Shown piece after piece: positions 54,541 to 64,000 of a stretch of 64,000 bases of DNA (within the stretch, counting starts at the first letter, position 1; the number at the start of each line of letters is the position of its first letter). The DNA is from Onchidella celtica. Taxonomy: Eukaryota > Mollusca > Gastropoda > Systellommatophora > Onchidiidae. The notes below the pieces were generated by a model. It saw only the letters and a list, made by a program, of their open reading frames with translations. It did not search any database and was not told where the DNA came from. The position numbers were made by a program, and so were the translations under genes. Location: NCBI GenBank assembly GCA_963931925.1, contig OZ007579.1, positions 28,159,981 to 28,223,980 of the forward strand, read 5' to 3'.

Positions 54541-54839
54541 CGCCGTTCACATTTTTTTTTTTTACCGCTATGTACTTTACTATTAATGTTGATTCTCAGA
54601 ACTTGATCAATTCAAATTTCATCATAAAAATCCAGCAGGAAAAGGCGAGGAAAACAGTTTTGTCTGCATAGTTTTATGGCAAGTGTTTTCTATAGAATGA
54701 ATTCCGCTGAAACTTTACGTGGATAATCCATGTACTTCGTTAAGCTGCGCTGAATAGAAGATAACTGGTACATACCTAGTTCCCAAAAAATTAATATGCT
54801 AGGCTGAAATGACCCCCACCCCCACAGTACAGACACATA

Positions 54840-55435
54840 CAGAAGGAAAAAGTCCGTATGAGCTTTTCTTGATTTCATCTCCTTCCAAATCTCCGAAATA
54901 CCCCCCCCCCCCCCTCCCCGACAAGTTCATTACGATAATCTTTTTTTTTTTCAATCTCGCCTCCACTTTCCGAGCCACCCCCAGAAATGGGTCCAAGTAG
55001 TTTCCTATTCCCTCCCACAGACATGTCTCAAACGGACCCTTCACATCGATTGCCCCAGACCACTACCAGGTCATTAAAACAATAATACTCGATCTTTCAA
55101 GCATAAATGTTACAAAAATGCCGCTCGCTGACTCTGTCATGAAACAGGTTAGGGTATTGGCGTATCTGCAGCGGCCCATTTTTTTCGCCAAATATAGCAT
55201 GAAATTGTCGAAGAAATTTGCTCTTTGCTTTATTGGTTTAGGGGAAATATGGTTCTCAACGTGGGCGATATCGCCTTTTGTAGGGGGGGGGGGGGAGATT
55301 TTGACCTCCAGGGATGCGAAAACGAAGAAAAGGGCGACGGGGTGGGGGGGGGGCATTTAAGTCGGACGATGGGAGGTATTTAAGAGGTTTAGAAGGAGAC
55401 GAAACCAAGAAAATCTCATTCGGACTTTTTTTGGG
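54840..55435. repeat. foldback repeat with C-run/G-run arms
   Basis: 54847-54905 (AGTCCGTATGAGCTTTTC, TTTCATCTCCTTCCAAATC, then a C-run) is the inverted partner of 55368-55432 (GAGGTTTAGAAGGAGACG, AATCTCATTCGGACTTT). A second G-run lies at 55281-55293 and another at 55343-55351. Likely a ~590-bp foldback element. A diverged relative of its inner part may lie at 57885-58015. Confidence 0.55.
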
Positions 55436-55664
55436 TTGCAAATACATGACAGTCACTGACTTGTTGAACAGCACGTGTAGTTGGGTTTTGTGAACAGAAA
55501 AGTATATATTATATATTTTTTTAGTGCAATAATTTTAATAAATAATCCTATTCTCATAAATAAACTTTGAGAAAATGATTTGTCTGGAGTAAGAAATACC
55601 AGTATTCGAAACTGCCTAGACTTGTCCAAGAGAGCACACCTATGTCAATCCGACAAGTTTAGTG

Positions 55665-55810
55665 TAAGATTTCCATAGGGTTGGTAGGAGTTTCGTAGAT
55701 CGGTCGGATTACCGTCGGGGTGAATTGTCTACATTAAGACGAGTGCGGCGGGCCGGTGTCACAACCAGCATACGTAGACTCTACGTCGGAACGATATGTC
55801 ATTCCCATGG
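55665..55810 (+). repeat. family R5, copy 2
   Basis: CCATAGGGTTGGTAGGAGT, TGTCTACATTAAGACG, TGTCACAACCAGCATACG and ATGTCATTCCCATGG parallel 31735-31835. Confidence 0.5.
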
Positions 55811-56183
55811 TATCTCAAAGCTTAATATCAGTCGTATCCAGTAGTCGAATGCATCAATATCTAGGCTGCTTGTATTCGTGAAATTTAGCCTCTTTCTAGT
55901 TTTCTTTTGGCTGAATTTTATTTGTGAACTTTACATATTATTCAAGGACCCTTTCATGGCGATACAATTAATGGACTCCTGCCAATATAAAGAAACCAGT
56001 TTTTTTTAAATTGGCTGAAACAAAGATCTCTTGTTTTGTGAAACCACAAGTGGCCCACTGTCAGCTCAAAGAAATCGATGATTGGCACATTTTGCAAGTC
56101 TGTGTGAATAAATAGACGGAAATGTTTCTTATTTTGCACACCCAGCAAATGAGGGATTAGTGGTCTTTTGGATTGTCCATGGT

Positions 56184-56290
56184 TCAGACACATCTCGAAG
56201 TTACACTCATCAGCTGATCCACCGGCCATCTTGTTTGGCGGAAGTACAAAACAAAAACTCTGTGACGTCATGCGCATTCTACCTATTAGG
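56184..56290 (-). mobile_element. fragment of the THAP transposon family
   Basis: The reverse complement is nearly identical to 22726-22830: GGTAGAATGCGCATGACGTC, CTTCCGCCAAACAAGATGGC and GATGAGTGTAACTTCGAG. It covers the element's leader just upstream of the THAP start codon, then diverges where the THAP ATG would follow. No terminal repeat is present. The 124-codon minus-strand frame 55954-56328 runs through it but shows no zinc-finger pattern. Confidence 0.7.
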
Positions 56291-56704
56291 AGTTTCGTTT
56301 GTTTTGGTTTGGATAAGTTAATGATCATTATTATTGTAGTTTAACAGCTTGCCCGGAACAGGCCTTTCGTATCCGGTACTTTGTTGTATTAACATAATAA
56401 ATTGATTTTAAAAAGGTAGTCTGATGATCGTTTAAAATGTCATAGACTGTCTGGAGGTTGTTGTAGTGTAGATTGGTTAACCAAAGAGGAAGTAATGACA
56501 CGGTCTGGTGGTGACTGTTTGTTACTTTTTTGTAAAGTCATTATAAAACATACAATTAGGTTTTCAACCCGGGGACGACGAAGAACATTATCACGGAGGC
56601 CGAGAATCCAAAAAAAAAAAACAAACAAAAAGAAATAAAGATATCAAACAGCTTTTGGTTATCTGTAGGCGGTTGAAAGATGGACACATTTGTCTTCCCC
56701 TCCT
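56291..56704. other. no gene recognised
   Basis: AT-rich, A-run at 56611-56622. No feature recognised. Confidence 0.35.
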
Positions 56705-56777
56705 CCCCCACTCTCTCTCTCGGTCTTTCTGTCCCTTCCTCTGCCCCCCTCTCTCTCTCACTTGCTCTTTCTCACTC

Positions 56778-56819
<42 letters not shown>

Positions 56820-56821
56820 GC

Positions 56822-56890
<69 letters not shown>

Positions 56891-57028
56891 GGATGGATGG
56901 ATGGATGGATGGATGGTGGGTGGGTGGATGGATGGATGGATGGATGGATAGACAAAAAACAGATAGACAGACAGCCAAATCGACGGACGGGCGGACAGAC
57001 AGACAGACAGACAGATAGATAGGTGGGT
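56705..57028. repeat. CT, GA, GATA, GATG and GACA microsatellites
   Basis: CT-rich run, (GT)n, (GA)n at 56797-56820, (GATA)n at 56823-56890, (GGAT)n at 56889-56950 and GACA/GACG units at 56965-57018 in succession. Minus-strand Ser/Ile/His/Pro frames are artefacts. Confidence 0.93.
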
Positions 57029-57211
57029 AGGTTGGTAGAGCAAGCATATCAGCCGAGTTGCCCGGGCGGGGGGTGGGTGTGGGGTGGGGGTAGGCTTAGG
57101 GAACGGCGAGCGGGGATCTCAGGTGATGTCCAGAGCTGTGAAGGAAAGGGGTCTCCTATGCAAAAAGGGTGAAAAAATCCTCGGTTATAAAATGAAAAGC
57201 TGAAATATATA

Positions 57212-57290
57212 CAACTAGATGAGCTACCGGGCATTGCCCAGAAATTAACAGTCATGTGATTCCCCCCCCCCCCCCCCCAGTATAATAAAA
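57212..57290 (+). repeat. CCCGG-hairpin repeat start fragment
   Basis: CAACTAGATGAGCTACCGGG with CATTGCCCAGAAATTAAC is a diverged copy of the S1/S2 opening motif. A C-run of about 18 follows at 57261-57279. The segment from there to 57880 shows no gene. Confidence 0.5.
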
Positions 57291-57855
57291 GTAATAAACT
57301 ACAGTCTTGCTTCAGAACTCATGCGCACCAGAACATTACGCACCAAGCTGAACGCTTGATACGGTTACTTTTTATGACATGCATGGTACTATATGTTACG
57401 AAACAAACATGCAAATATACAGATGTTACATAGTATTCAACATTGTTTTTTTTTTTTAAATACATGCTTGAAGTAAACAACTTTTAATTATAGCCATCAT
57501 CTTCCTTATCTCAATTGTCACCTTCCTGCCAAATTTAAGGCCTGAAGAGTGTATAGTTAGGTCAGTTAGTCATGCCAAAGGTTGCAAGTTACTGAAATAT
57601 ATATATAGAATCGTGGTCTCCGACTTGCTCAGGTCATGCGCCAACAGATAATAATACGTAAAAAATATTCCATTTCTATTTTAGCATGATTAATGCTTGT
57701 CTGTTCAGTTGCTATGGTGCTCAGTACAAATATCATTATTGTAACTTTTTTTGGTATCACTGACAGTAGTACGTCTGGCGGCAATGGATGGCGTGAAAAT
57801 TGCCAGGCCTATGGTATGGGGTCTTCCATTAAGTGCAAACACTGGGAGCTGGGAG

Positions 57856-58069
57856 GGGTGGGATGGGGGGGGGGGCAGGGTGGGGGAGGGGGAGGCAGGT
57901 TACTTTCGGGGTCCAGTAAGGGGAAAAAAGGGGTGGGGGTCTGGAGAGGGTTCGGGCGATTTGATTTCTAGAGGGACGAAAGCGAAAAAAAGGGTAGAAA
58001 GGGGGGGGGGGGGCAAAAGCCTGACGTCACGGTCATTCCACAATTGCCTGTGTCATTTGGGGGGGGGGG
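57856..58069. repeat. G-run-rich block
   Basis: G-runs at about 57866-57876, 58000-58012 and 58059-58069 within purine-rich DNA. The two overlapping plus-strand frames are Gly/Arg artefacts. Confidence 0.75.
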
Positions 58070-58293
58070 TGCTTTGACATGAAATGCTCACCTTAATCAA
58101 GCAATCGTAAATCATGTTAGCCCATTCAACAGTTTCATTATTTTGTTTCGGTGAGTTATTTATTCCAAGTTTTTAAATGAAATCCACCTCTCCCGAAATC
58201 ACCCAAGTTTTGTTCGAAGTAAACAGTTTTCTTTGATTTTCAAATAAACATCCACCAAAAAAATGACTGAGGCAATTGTGGAATAGGCGACGA
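58025..58293 (+). mobile_element. MITE family M4, complete sense copy
   Basis: Ends are inverted: CGTCACGGTCATTCCACAAT at the left, ATTGTGGAATAGGCGACG at the right. Internal blocks GAAATGCTCACCTTAATC, TTGTTTCGGTGAG and AACAGTTTTCTTTGATTTTC are found inverted at 36698-37096. Non-coding. Confidence 0.8.
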
Positions 58294-58420
58294 TTTGTCG
58301 ACAAAGACAAGGTTGCTGCTAACTTGCTATGTTCAACAGCACACGTAAATACGTTTCATGAATAGAAAAGGCTTGTGTTTTTTAGTGTATTTGATAATGA
58401 ATGGTTTCTGTTTTATAATG

Positions 58421-59146
58421 AACTAGCTGAGTTCCCGGCCCTACCCGGGATAAATCGATTTATTAGTTTCAGTTCTGGGTGATTATTATGGACCTGCTTC
58501 ATTTTGCCTGTTCCTTTAGCTTAATATTTTATTTTTGTTTGTTTGTTTGTTTTTAGATACGTTTTACTGCGCTCACTTTGCACGTTGGCGTCCTGCGCTT
58601 CCCGCCAGCATCCGTCAAATGGCTATGATTTGCGCACGGGTTAGTTTATTTGCACATCGCAGGAAGTGATAACGTCATGCGTTAATGGAAAAGAAATATA
58701 ATATTTTCCAAGGCATATTGAAAACACAAACCTGTAATTTTGGCCCTGCATAGACAATCTCCCAATTCCAGACCCGATCTTTTTCCTAGTCTAGGCACAT
58801 TGAGAACACACAAAGTTTCATACTTGATAGTCTAATCCTCAATCTCATCATTCAAACCAGTCCTAATCGGAAGTTGCTCTGTGAGTGTGATACAGATACC
58901 GCAACCAATCTCAGTTACGTACATTTGCCGAAAAAATAGACCGAACGCCAATGTGTCGCAACCTAGAAACTAATACAAACGTTCTGCGAGTTATTAATTA
59001 TTTTTTTATTTTCTGTGCCGGCGACACGACGACAGTCTTTACTGAGCGCTGTATAAAATCTGAGGGCCACCGAATCAGCATTAACAGAGGAGTAGCGAAA
59101 GGCGCGCTGCAATTGTCCTAAGGTTTCACTTTTATTGGTATAGATA
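58421..59146 (+). repeat. repeat family S1, copy 2
   Basis: Starts AACTAGCTGAGTTCCCGGCC and ends TTTTATTGGTATAGATAA. Collinear with 46397-47126 apart from small indels (for example a shortened TGCGCACGGGTTAG region near 58631). The minus-strand open frame 58963-59196 inside it is a repeat shadow. Confidence 0.82.
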
Positions 59147-59315
59147 ATTAGCACGCCTATTGTCATTAATAAGGCTTTAAAAAGTGTTAACGTCATATTT
59201 GTGTGTGGTCTGTGTTCTGGTGAAATGTATCTGTTGGGTTTGAGTAGAGATTGTGTGTGTGTGTGGGAGGGGGGGGGGGGGCAGGAAGGGGATGAAAGAA
59301 AATTTGGAGCCTAGA

Positions 59316-59491
59316 GCCGTGTTTTCCTGTGTACGGAAACGAAAAAAGCAAAAACTCATCAAGCCGTGAAAAGAAATAGTGTTCCCATGTGTACAGAAAC
59401 GGCGCTTCCGAAAACATGCCGTCTGTTTCACTACTTCATGGGTTTTTGACGTTTCCGCCGCCTTTTCAGTTTCCCTGCACATAAACTCAGC
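59316..59491. mobile_element. foldback MITE family F, copy 4
   Basis: GTGTTTTCCTGTGTACGGAA left and CAGTTTCCCTGCACATAAAC right, with AAAAACTCATCAAGCCGTG and TACTTCATGGGTTTTTGACG inside. It lies head to tail with copy 5. A G-run at 59268-59281 precedes it. Confidence 0.72.
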
Positions 59492-59679
59492 TGTGTTCAT
59501 GTGTACGGAAACTGAAACGGCAAATGAAATGCAAAAATTCTTGAAGTGGTGAAATAGAAAGAATTTTTTCCTATGTGTACAGAAATGCCGTTTCAGTACA
59601 CATGGAAACACTCTTTCTTTTTACTACATTATGGGTTTTTGCCTTTGTCGTTTCCGTACACGTGAAAACACAGCTTAAG
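59490..59679. mobile_element. foldback MITE family F, copy 5
   Basis: GTGTTCATGTGTACGGAAAC left and CGTACACGTGAAAACACAGC plus TTAAG right, GCAAAAATTCTTGAAGTGG and CTACATTATGGGTTTTTGC inside. It shares the border AGCTGTG with copy 4, giving a tandem pair. Confidence 0.78.
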
Positions 59680-60107
59680 GGGGGCGATTGCTTGGAAAAG
59701 GTTGAGAATCATTGATTTAAATAGATAGTTTTATTGTTTTTTTTTACGTTTTAGTTTAAATGGCAACCAGAGTGAACGAATTACCACCGTCAGATAATTA
59801 TATTGGTGGAAATAGTTGTACGGGTTGAGCTCAGTGCTGTTATTGATCGTTTTTGTCTGTAACCAACCACACACACGAGGTTGATATCTTTTTCTGTCTG
59901 GCCTTCGTGTAGCTGATCAGAAATCGATGTCAGACGGAGGGCATTATTGTTCTCTTTCTCGTAAGTACGATTTGACATGGCAGTGAAAGAAGAATGACTT
60001 GTTTTTTTAGGGCTCAATTTGTCATTTTGGCTTAAGTTGATAGTGTGTATGGAAATGATTTCTCTTAGATGAGTATCATCATATTATAAAGGAAGAAAGG
60101 CCTCTAA
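59680..60107. other. no gene recognised; possible hAT end
   Basis: AAGGTTGAGAATCATTG at about 59697-59713 resembles a hAT right terminus without a partner. Otherwise unremarkable. Confidence 0.3.
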
Positions 60108-60425
60108 TATAATCACGAAAGGCTTTTTAACCGCTGAGCATGGAATTCTACTAAATAACATATTGCGCGCAGAAAGACCTAAAGGTGTACATGGACATAA
60201 ATTTTAAAAGGTCTTGAAGTTTGCTATATTTTTAATACTTTCGTTGATTTTGAGCCACAGCTGAGTTGAACAGAAGAAAATGTTCCGAAATGAGCCGGAA
60301 AGAAAAGACATATTTTCTTCGAGTAGAAATAAAAAGTATGGCAGGAAATTACGTTCTGCGCCCCAATTTACACATTGTTGATCGAAACTCATCTTTTAAA
60401 AATCGCATCTGTGTCTTCCCCTAGT
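60108..60425 (-). repeat. repeat family S2, antisense copy
   Basis: The reverse complement gives GGGGAAGACACAGATGCG, CAATGTGTAAATTGGGGCGC, CTCAAAATCAACGAAAGTA, TTAAAAATATAGCAAACTT and GCGGTTAAAAAGCCTTTCG, collinear with 45120-45460. The CCCGG-hairpin start is not present at this copy. Confidence 0.68.
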
Positions 60426-61072
60426 CAGTCAAAGGAAAGAAGCAAGTCAAATCTTTAGTCAGGTCTGAAGGACAAACTGCTGGCTCAGTAATGTGGCCCA
60501 TCCGACGGTAAACTCTACTGTCTTTTGATTCTGCGAAGTGCATGGTGATAGTAACTCTATCAGATACACGATATAATAATTTATAAGTTTGGTTTCCGTA
60601 ATAGCCGGAGATCTCGAGGCGAAACATTACTGCCTCATATTTTTCTGTGTGACCTTCACCCTCATTTGGATTGATCACTTCCTACCGCCTTTTGCGTCGT
60701 ACGGTCATTGCTCTACGCTAATGTTCTTTAAGTCACTTGTGAGACAATAAGGAAACAAGTTTCTTTTCATGTCATTTGGTGACTTATACTATTGTGATTC
60801 GATTGGATTATTACGTTTTCCTATCGGCGCATTTCTTTTTGTATAAAAACTATCTGATAGCCCTCGTGCTCAGGAATGCAATGAGTCGTCAGTTGCCATT
60901 AGGCATAAGTCTGACATATGCCATTATCGTAGAGCAGTGACGATATTCATTTGGTATGCCTAAAGTCCATTCCCTAGATCCGTTAAATCAGAGAACTTAA
61001 ATGAACTCTTTGTTTTAGATTGACTAACCTGTTTGTATTGTGCACAGTCAAGAATCAAACTGGGTGTTTTCT
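60426..61072. other. unrecognised; one 85-codon minus-strand frame
   Basis: A minus-strand frame at 60421-60678 (EGEGHTEKYEAVMFRLEIS...) has balanced composition and is not low-complexity, but starts with GTG rather than ATG, has a stop just upstream and shows no known domain. It could be an exon or chance. Confidence 0.2.
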
Positions 61073-61076
61073 TTAA

Positions 61077-61298
61077 CCCTTTCAGCGTCACAGACCTTCA
61101 TAGCGGTCGCACGCATTTTCTTAAATATGTGCGCCGAGGCCGTTATAGCAGACAATCTGGGGGTAGGTTGGAGCTAAGATAAAGTATTATGCGAATACGA
61201 ACGAGGGCATTATAATATCTTTTCCATGGCTTTCAGGAGTGATATTCGGGTAATATGATGTGCCACTACTTTATCCGAGGGTTATGACACCGAAAGGG
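61077..61298. mobile_element. piggyBac-type MITE with TTAA duplications (P2)
   Basis: 222 bp flanked by TTAA at 61073-61076 and 61299-61302. Ends CCCTTTCAGCGTCA and TGACACCGAAAGGG pair at 12 of 14 positions. Interior non-coding. A different family from P1 at 49399 but the same superfamily signature. Confidence 0.84.
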
Positions 61299-61351
61299 TT
61301 AAGGATATTTTGGGAAATCGAAGTCGTGGGAAATTCTCAGTCTGTATCAGT

Positions 61352-61570
61352 TTTATCCGAGACTCAGAATACCCAGACGGACCATTCCTTCTCCCGCGAT
61401 ATGTCCACAAATTGGGCGCGTATAAATACGGTGAGTACTGCTCTTTTTCGTTCAGTTATGAAGTGGCGTGGTGCGAATTGTTACATTGTTGACATCGATG
61501 ATACGCGCAAATCGACGGACGGAATATGACGAATTGATCCGTCTCAGTGTCCTGTGTCGCGGGTTTTGTT
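61352..61570. mobile_element. MITE family M3, copy 2
   Basis: GACGGACCATTCCTTCTCCC, TCTTTTTCGTTCAGTTATGA, GATGATACGCGCAAATCGAC and CGACGGACGGAATATGACG match 17146-17400. Ends CCGAGACTCAGAAT and GTGTCCTGTGTCGCGG are eroded inverted partners. Confidence 0.65.
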
Positions 61571-61877
61571 ATAGATAGGGTATTTGGATTTGTAATTTGT
61601 TTTAAACTGTGTCAGGCGTAAAATCGCCGTTAGCTGCCGAGGTGCCATTATAGACAAACTTAAAATTAATTGTTATGATACAGACCTACCTCTGTTCTCT
61701 TGATTACATTTCCCGATCATGATTAATCTGCTCCAGATTGCTTTCTCTATGTAGATCTATTCCCGTGAATTGAAAAGGTTCTACTCTAGTGTTACGTCGT
61801 TTTGCGGCCGATAGGAAAAGAAATATGGCTGGTAGGTATCGTATTGAGTCAAGTCAGTTTTTTTTTATATGTCTACT

Positions 61878-62296
61878 TCTCTATGGGAAATTTGCTTTTG
61901 TGTCATTGCAGTCCAGTTACAACTGGAGCAGGCACGTCGTCGTCACAGTGCAGCGCCGGTCGGCGGGTTGTTTTTCTTCGCGCGGGGGGGGGGGGGGGGG
62001 TTGGTGGTGGTGCGGATGAATTTTATTTAATTTTGCCCAGACAGTGGCCTGTTCGGCCTGCTCTTTTCGATTTCCAACTGCCAAGGTATCTTTAACGTGC
62101 GCGAGGTGCACGCGGGCCCTCCCGAGATTTTTTGTCCTTATCCGAGAAGTCTAGGTGCTCGATCCTTCCCACCATAGGATCAGGGACAGGAAAATATGAG
62201 AATAATCCCAACATTCCAACATGCCTGCACCGACCGGGATTTGAAGCCGGTACCCTTGGCATGAGAGGCGAGCCACTTGCCTCTAGACCACGGTGT
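61878..62296 (-). mobile_element. tRNA-derived SINE, copy 7
   Basis: Antisense. Head complement ends at CACGGTGTCCCAC near 62300, B-box complement GGATTTGAAGCC (degenerate) near 62238, body with ACGTTAAAG complement near 62092, C-tract complement 61982-62000, GACGACGTGCCTGCTCC segment, and tail complement GGGAAATTTGC at 61886. Overlapping frames are shadows. Confidence 0.84.
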
Positions 62297-62329
62297 CCCA
62301 CGGTTTGGTCTTGGTTCTAGCGTGAGCTG

Positions 62330-62480
62330 TGGACTGTGAAGTTAAACGGGACCTAACGCACCTGACGAGACTGAGACAGTTCTGTCTCCCAAATTCTTGT
62401 GCGTCAAAACTGTCTCGAATCAGCTAGGGCACAAAGTCAAAACAGTCGCAAAAGAGACTTGACCCAGTGCACCACCAACG
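62330..62480 (+). repeat. family R2, copy 3
   Basis: AACGGGACCTAACGCACCTG, GACAGTTCTGTCTCCCAA and AAAACTGTCTCGAATCAGC. It follows the head side of SINE copy 7, as copy 2 follows SINE copy 6. Confidence 0.58.
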
Positions 62481-62569
62481 GGACTGTTAATATGAAAAAG
62501 AGTATAGAAAACTGAATGCCTTATCGGACATCAAGTTGGATGCGTTGTATTTAAGTACGGGGTAATAGA

Positions 62570-63122
62570 ACAACCACCGCTATCATTACGTCCACCGTTA
62601 CCATTACCATCACATTCTAACACCACCACTGACACCTGTACCAAAGATTACCACTACCATCACCCCCTACCACAACTACCACCACCACCACTTCCGACAT
62701 CACCATCACCACCACAACTACCACCTTCACCATGACCACTTTCATCACCCCTGCCCCCCCATCACCACCACAACTACCACCATCACCAAGACTACTTTCA
62801 TCACCCCCCACCCCCCACCATCACCACCACAACTACCGCCGCCACCACAACCGACATCACCACAACTGTTATCATCGTCACGATTACCTCCACCACCACT
62901 GCCACCACTACCACGACTGACATCACCACCACAACCACTGCTTACAACACCACCAGCAGTCCACCATCACCAACACTATCTGTGTCACTCCCGCCACCAC
63001 TACCAACATCACCACCACAACCACCACTAAAATCACAACTGCCACTGACATAGCCATCAGCAGTCCACCATCACTACTTCTGTCACTACTGTCACCACCA
63101 CAACCACATCACCACCATCACT
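62570..63122. repeat. (ACC/ATC)n trinucleotide block, ~550 bp
   Basis: Diverged ACC, ATC and ACT triplets with two internal duplicated blocks (CACCACAACTACCACC around 62711, 62769 and 62824, each near a C-run). Thr/His/Pro or Gly/Val/Met frames are artefacts. Confidence 0.92.
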
Positions 63123-63422
63123 AATAATTTGAAACAAAAAGAGAACAAGAAATTTCCCGTAAGAAACGAAAGATTTAAGAAAAACTTAACCCTCTGGTCC
63201 GTACAGCAAGGGGTGGTTTGATTAAATTAGTCCGTTGCCGATTTGCACTTTTTAACTTCCACGGTTACGTCAGGTCTATTTTTAGTGTTGTTTCCCAATC
63301 ACTGCCTTTATTTGATAACGGTTTCACTGTATAGTTGTAGGAATAGTTTTACAATTGGAATGACACGGATGATCTTCACCCCCGAGCTTAGCTGAGAGGG
63401 CTATTAGTATCATAATGCCAAG

Positions 63423-63854
63423 AACGTTGTCAGGGGCGTGTAGTGTAATTGCAAAGGCAAATAGAGAAAACACCGAATTGTGTTCACTGTTCAGCAATGG
63501 CTTATAATTTAAAGGCTGCTGTTATAAGCACGTACGCATTCCAAGCGTTTTGTGCTAGGGGCGCGTACGTATACCTATCCTTAACCTCGACCTTATTCCT
63601 CAACTCTAAATCTTATCGCAATCGCATCCCTAACCCTGCCCTCTATCCTTTTAACCAAAAAAACAGGACGAAAACAAAAAGAAAATCTGAAAGAATAATT
63701 AATTAAGGCTGTTGTTGGGAGTGTTTCGGGAGGAGCTCTTTAGCTCTGGAGCCAAAAAAGGCTTTAAAATACATATCCATAGCGCAAAAAACTTGGGGAA
63801 CCTACGTAGTTGTAATAACATTCGAATGTAAAATACCAAGCGCCCCTAACAACA
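63423..63854. mobile_element. long MITE family M2 member with R3 interior
   Basis: The left half CGTTGTCAGGGGCGTGTAG, CAAAGGCAAATAGAGAAAAC and GTGTTCACTGTTCAGC is an M2 end read inward. The right half ATTCGAATGTAAAATACC and AAGCGCCCCTAACAACAG is the opposite end. Between them lies the R3 segment also found at 13166-13350. This suggests R3 is internal sequence of a longer M2 element and the ~110-bp copies are deletion derivatives. Confidence 0.62.
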
Positions 63855-64000
63855 GACGCTAATGCAAATTTCTGTTCAATGCGAGCGCTTCGGAACAGTA
63901 GGAAACTAGCATTGAGTATTTTACGCTCATCGTAAAGGAAGCCGTGAAAGGGATTTAAAAAAAAACAAACCAAAGCTGAATTTGAACTCTGCCGTAACAG

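Noticed and set aside
60421-60678. 85-codon minus-strand frame with balanced composition
   Set aside because: Not ATG-initiated, no domain recognised, no convincing splice sites; chance frames of this length are expected.

Overview
The window looks like gene-poor, repeat-rich nuclear DNA of a marine invertebrate. A lophotrochozoan, most likely a mollusc, is the best guess. The guess rests on style only: a tRNA-headed SINE family, CR1/L2-, RTE- and RNase-H-type LINE remnants, many short inverted-repeat transposons (MITEs), long GATA/CTGT/CATC/GA microsatellites and frequent runs of 10-20 G or C. No species-diagnostic gene was recognised. There is no bacterial operon, rRNA, CRISPR array or intact transposase. 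Most long open frames are low-complexity translations of microsatellites or shadows of repeats.

The only convincing host coding sequence is at 31,067-31,419 (+). It starts with an ATG in good context, encodes a short KVKEEK-containing N-terminus, runs through two long glutamine tracts and ends at a GTGAGT donor. It looks like the first coding exon of a transcriptional-regulator-type gene whose remaining exons lie beyond the window or went unrecognised. A TATA-like site and AAAG|GTAAGA donor near 11.27-11.67 kb, and an acceptor at 29.4 kb, could belong to 5' UTR exons of the same strand. That link is inference only.

Layout. 0-9 kb: inverted repeats, three SINE copies (one with a perfect 10-bp target duplication), (CATC)n-type arrays. 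9-13 kb: the 3' end of an RTE-like LINE, a degenerate ~300-bp tandem block, the candidate promoter/exon and a mariner-type MITE. 14-18.6 kb: a compound GA/GT minisatellite, a hAT-like transposase fragment, a SINE, and a 36-bp minisatellite split by an inverted-repeat element. 19-24.5 kb: several MITEs, a THAP-domain DNA-transposon relic with a derived palindromic MITE, and a hAT MITE. 27-30 kb: LINE/SINE tails and an inverted-repeat element inside an older repeat. 31 kb: the polyQ exon. 35-42.8 kb: GA repeats, nested MITEs, a hAT element filled with CAA/CATC repeat DNA, and a 27-bp minisatellite. 44-52.5 kb: a palindromic hairpin, two repeat families with a CCCGG-CCCGGG hairpin, a foldback MITE family, a piggyBac-type MITE and an antisense LINE relic. 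53-57 kb: GATA/TATC/CTGT arrays. 57-64 kb: second copies of several of these families, a second piggyBac-type MITE, a SINE and an ACC/ATC-rich block.

The elements do not form a pathway. They record repeated cut-and-paste and retrotransposition, with clear nesting (for example 36.7-37.1 kb, 46.2-47.2 kb and 18.0-18.4 kb) that gives relative insertion order. All identities were judged by eye.
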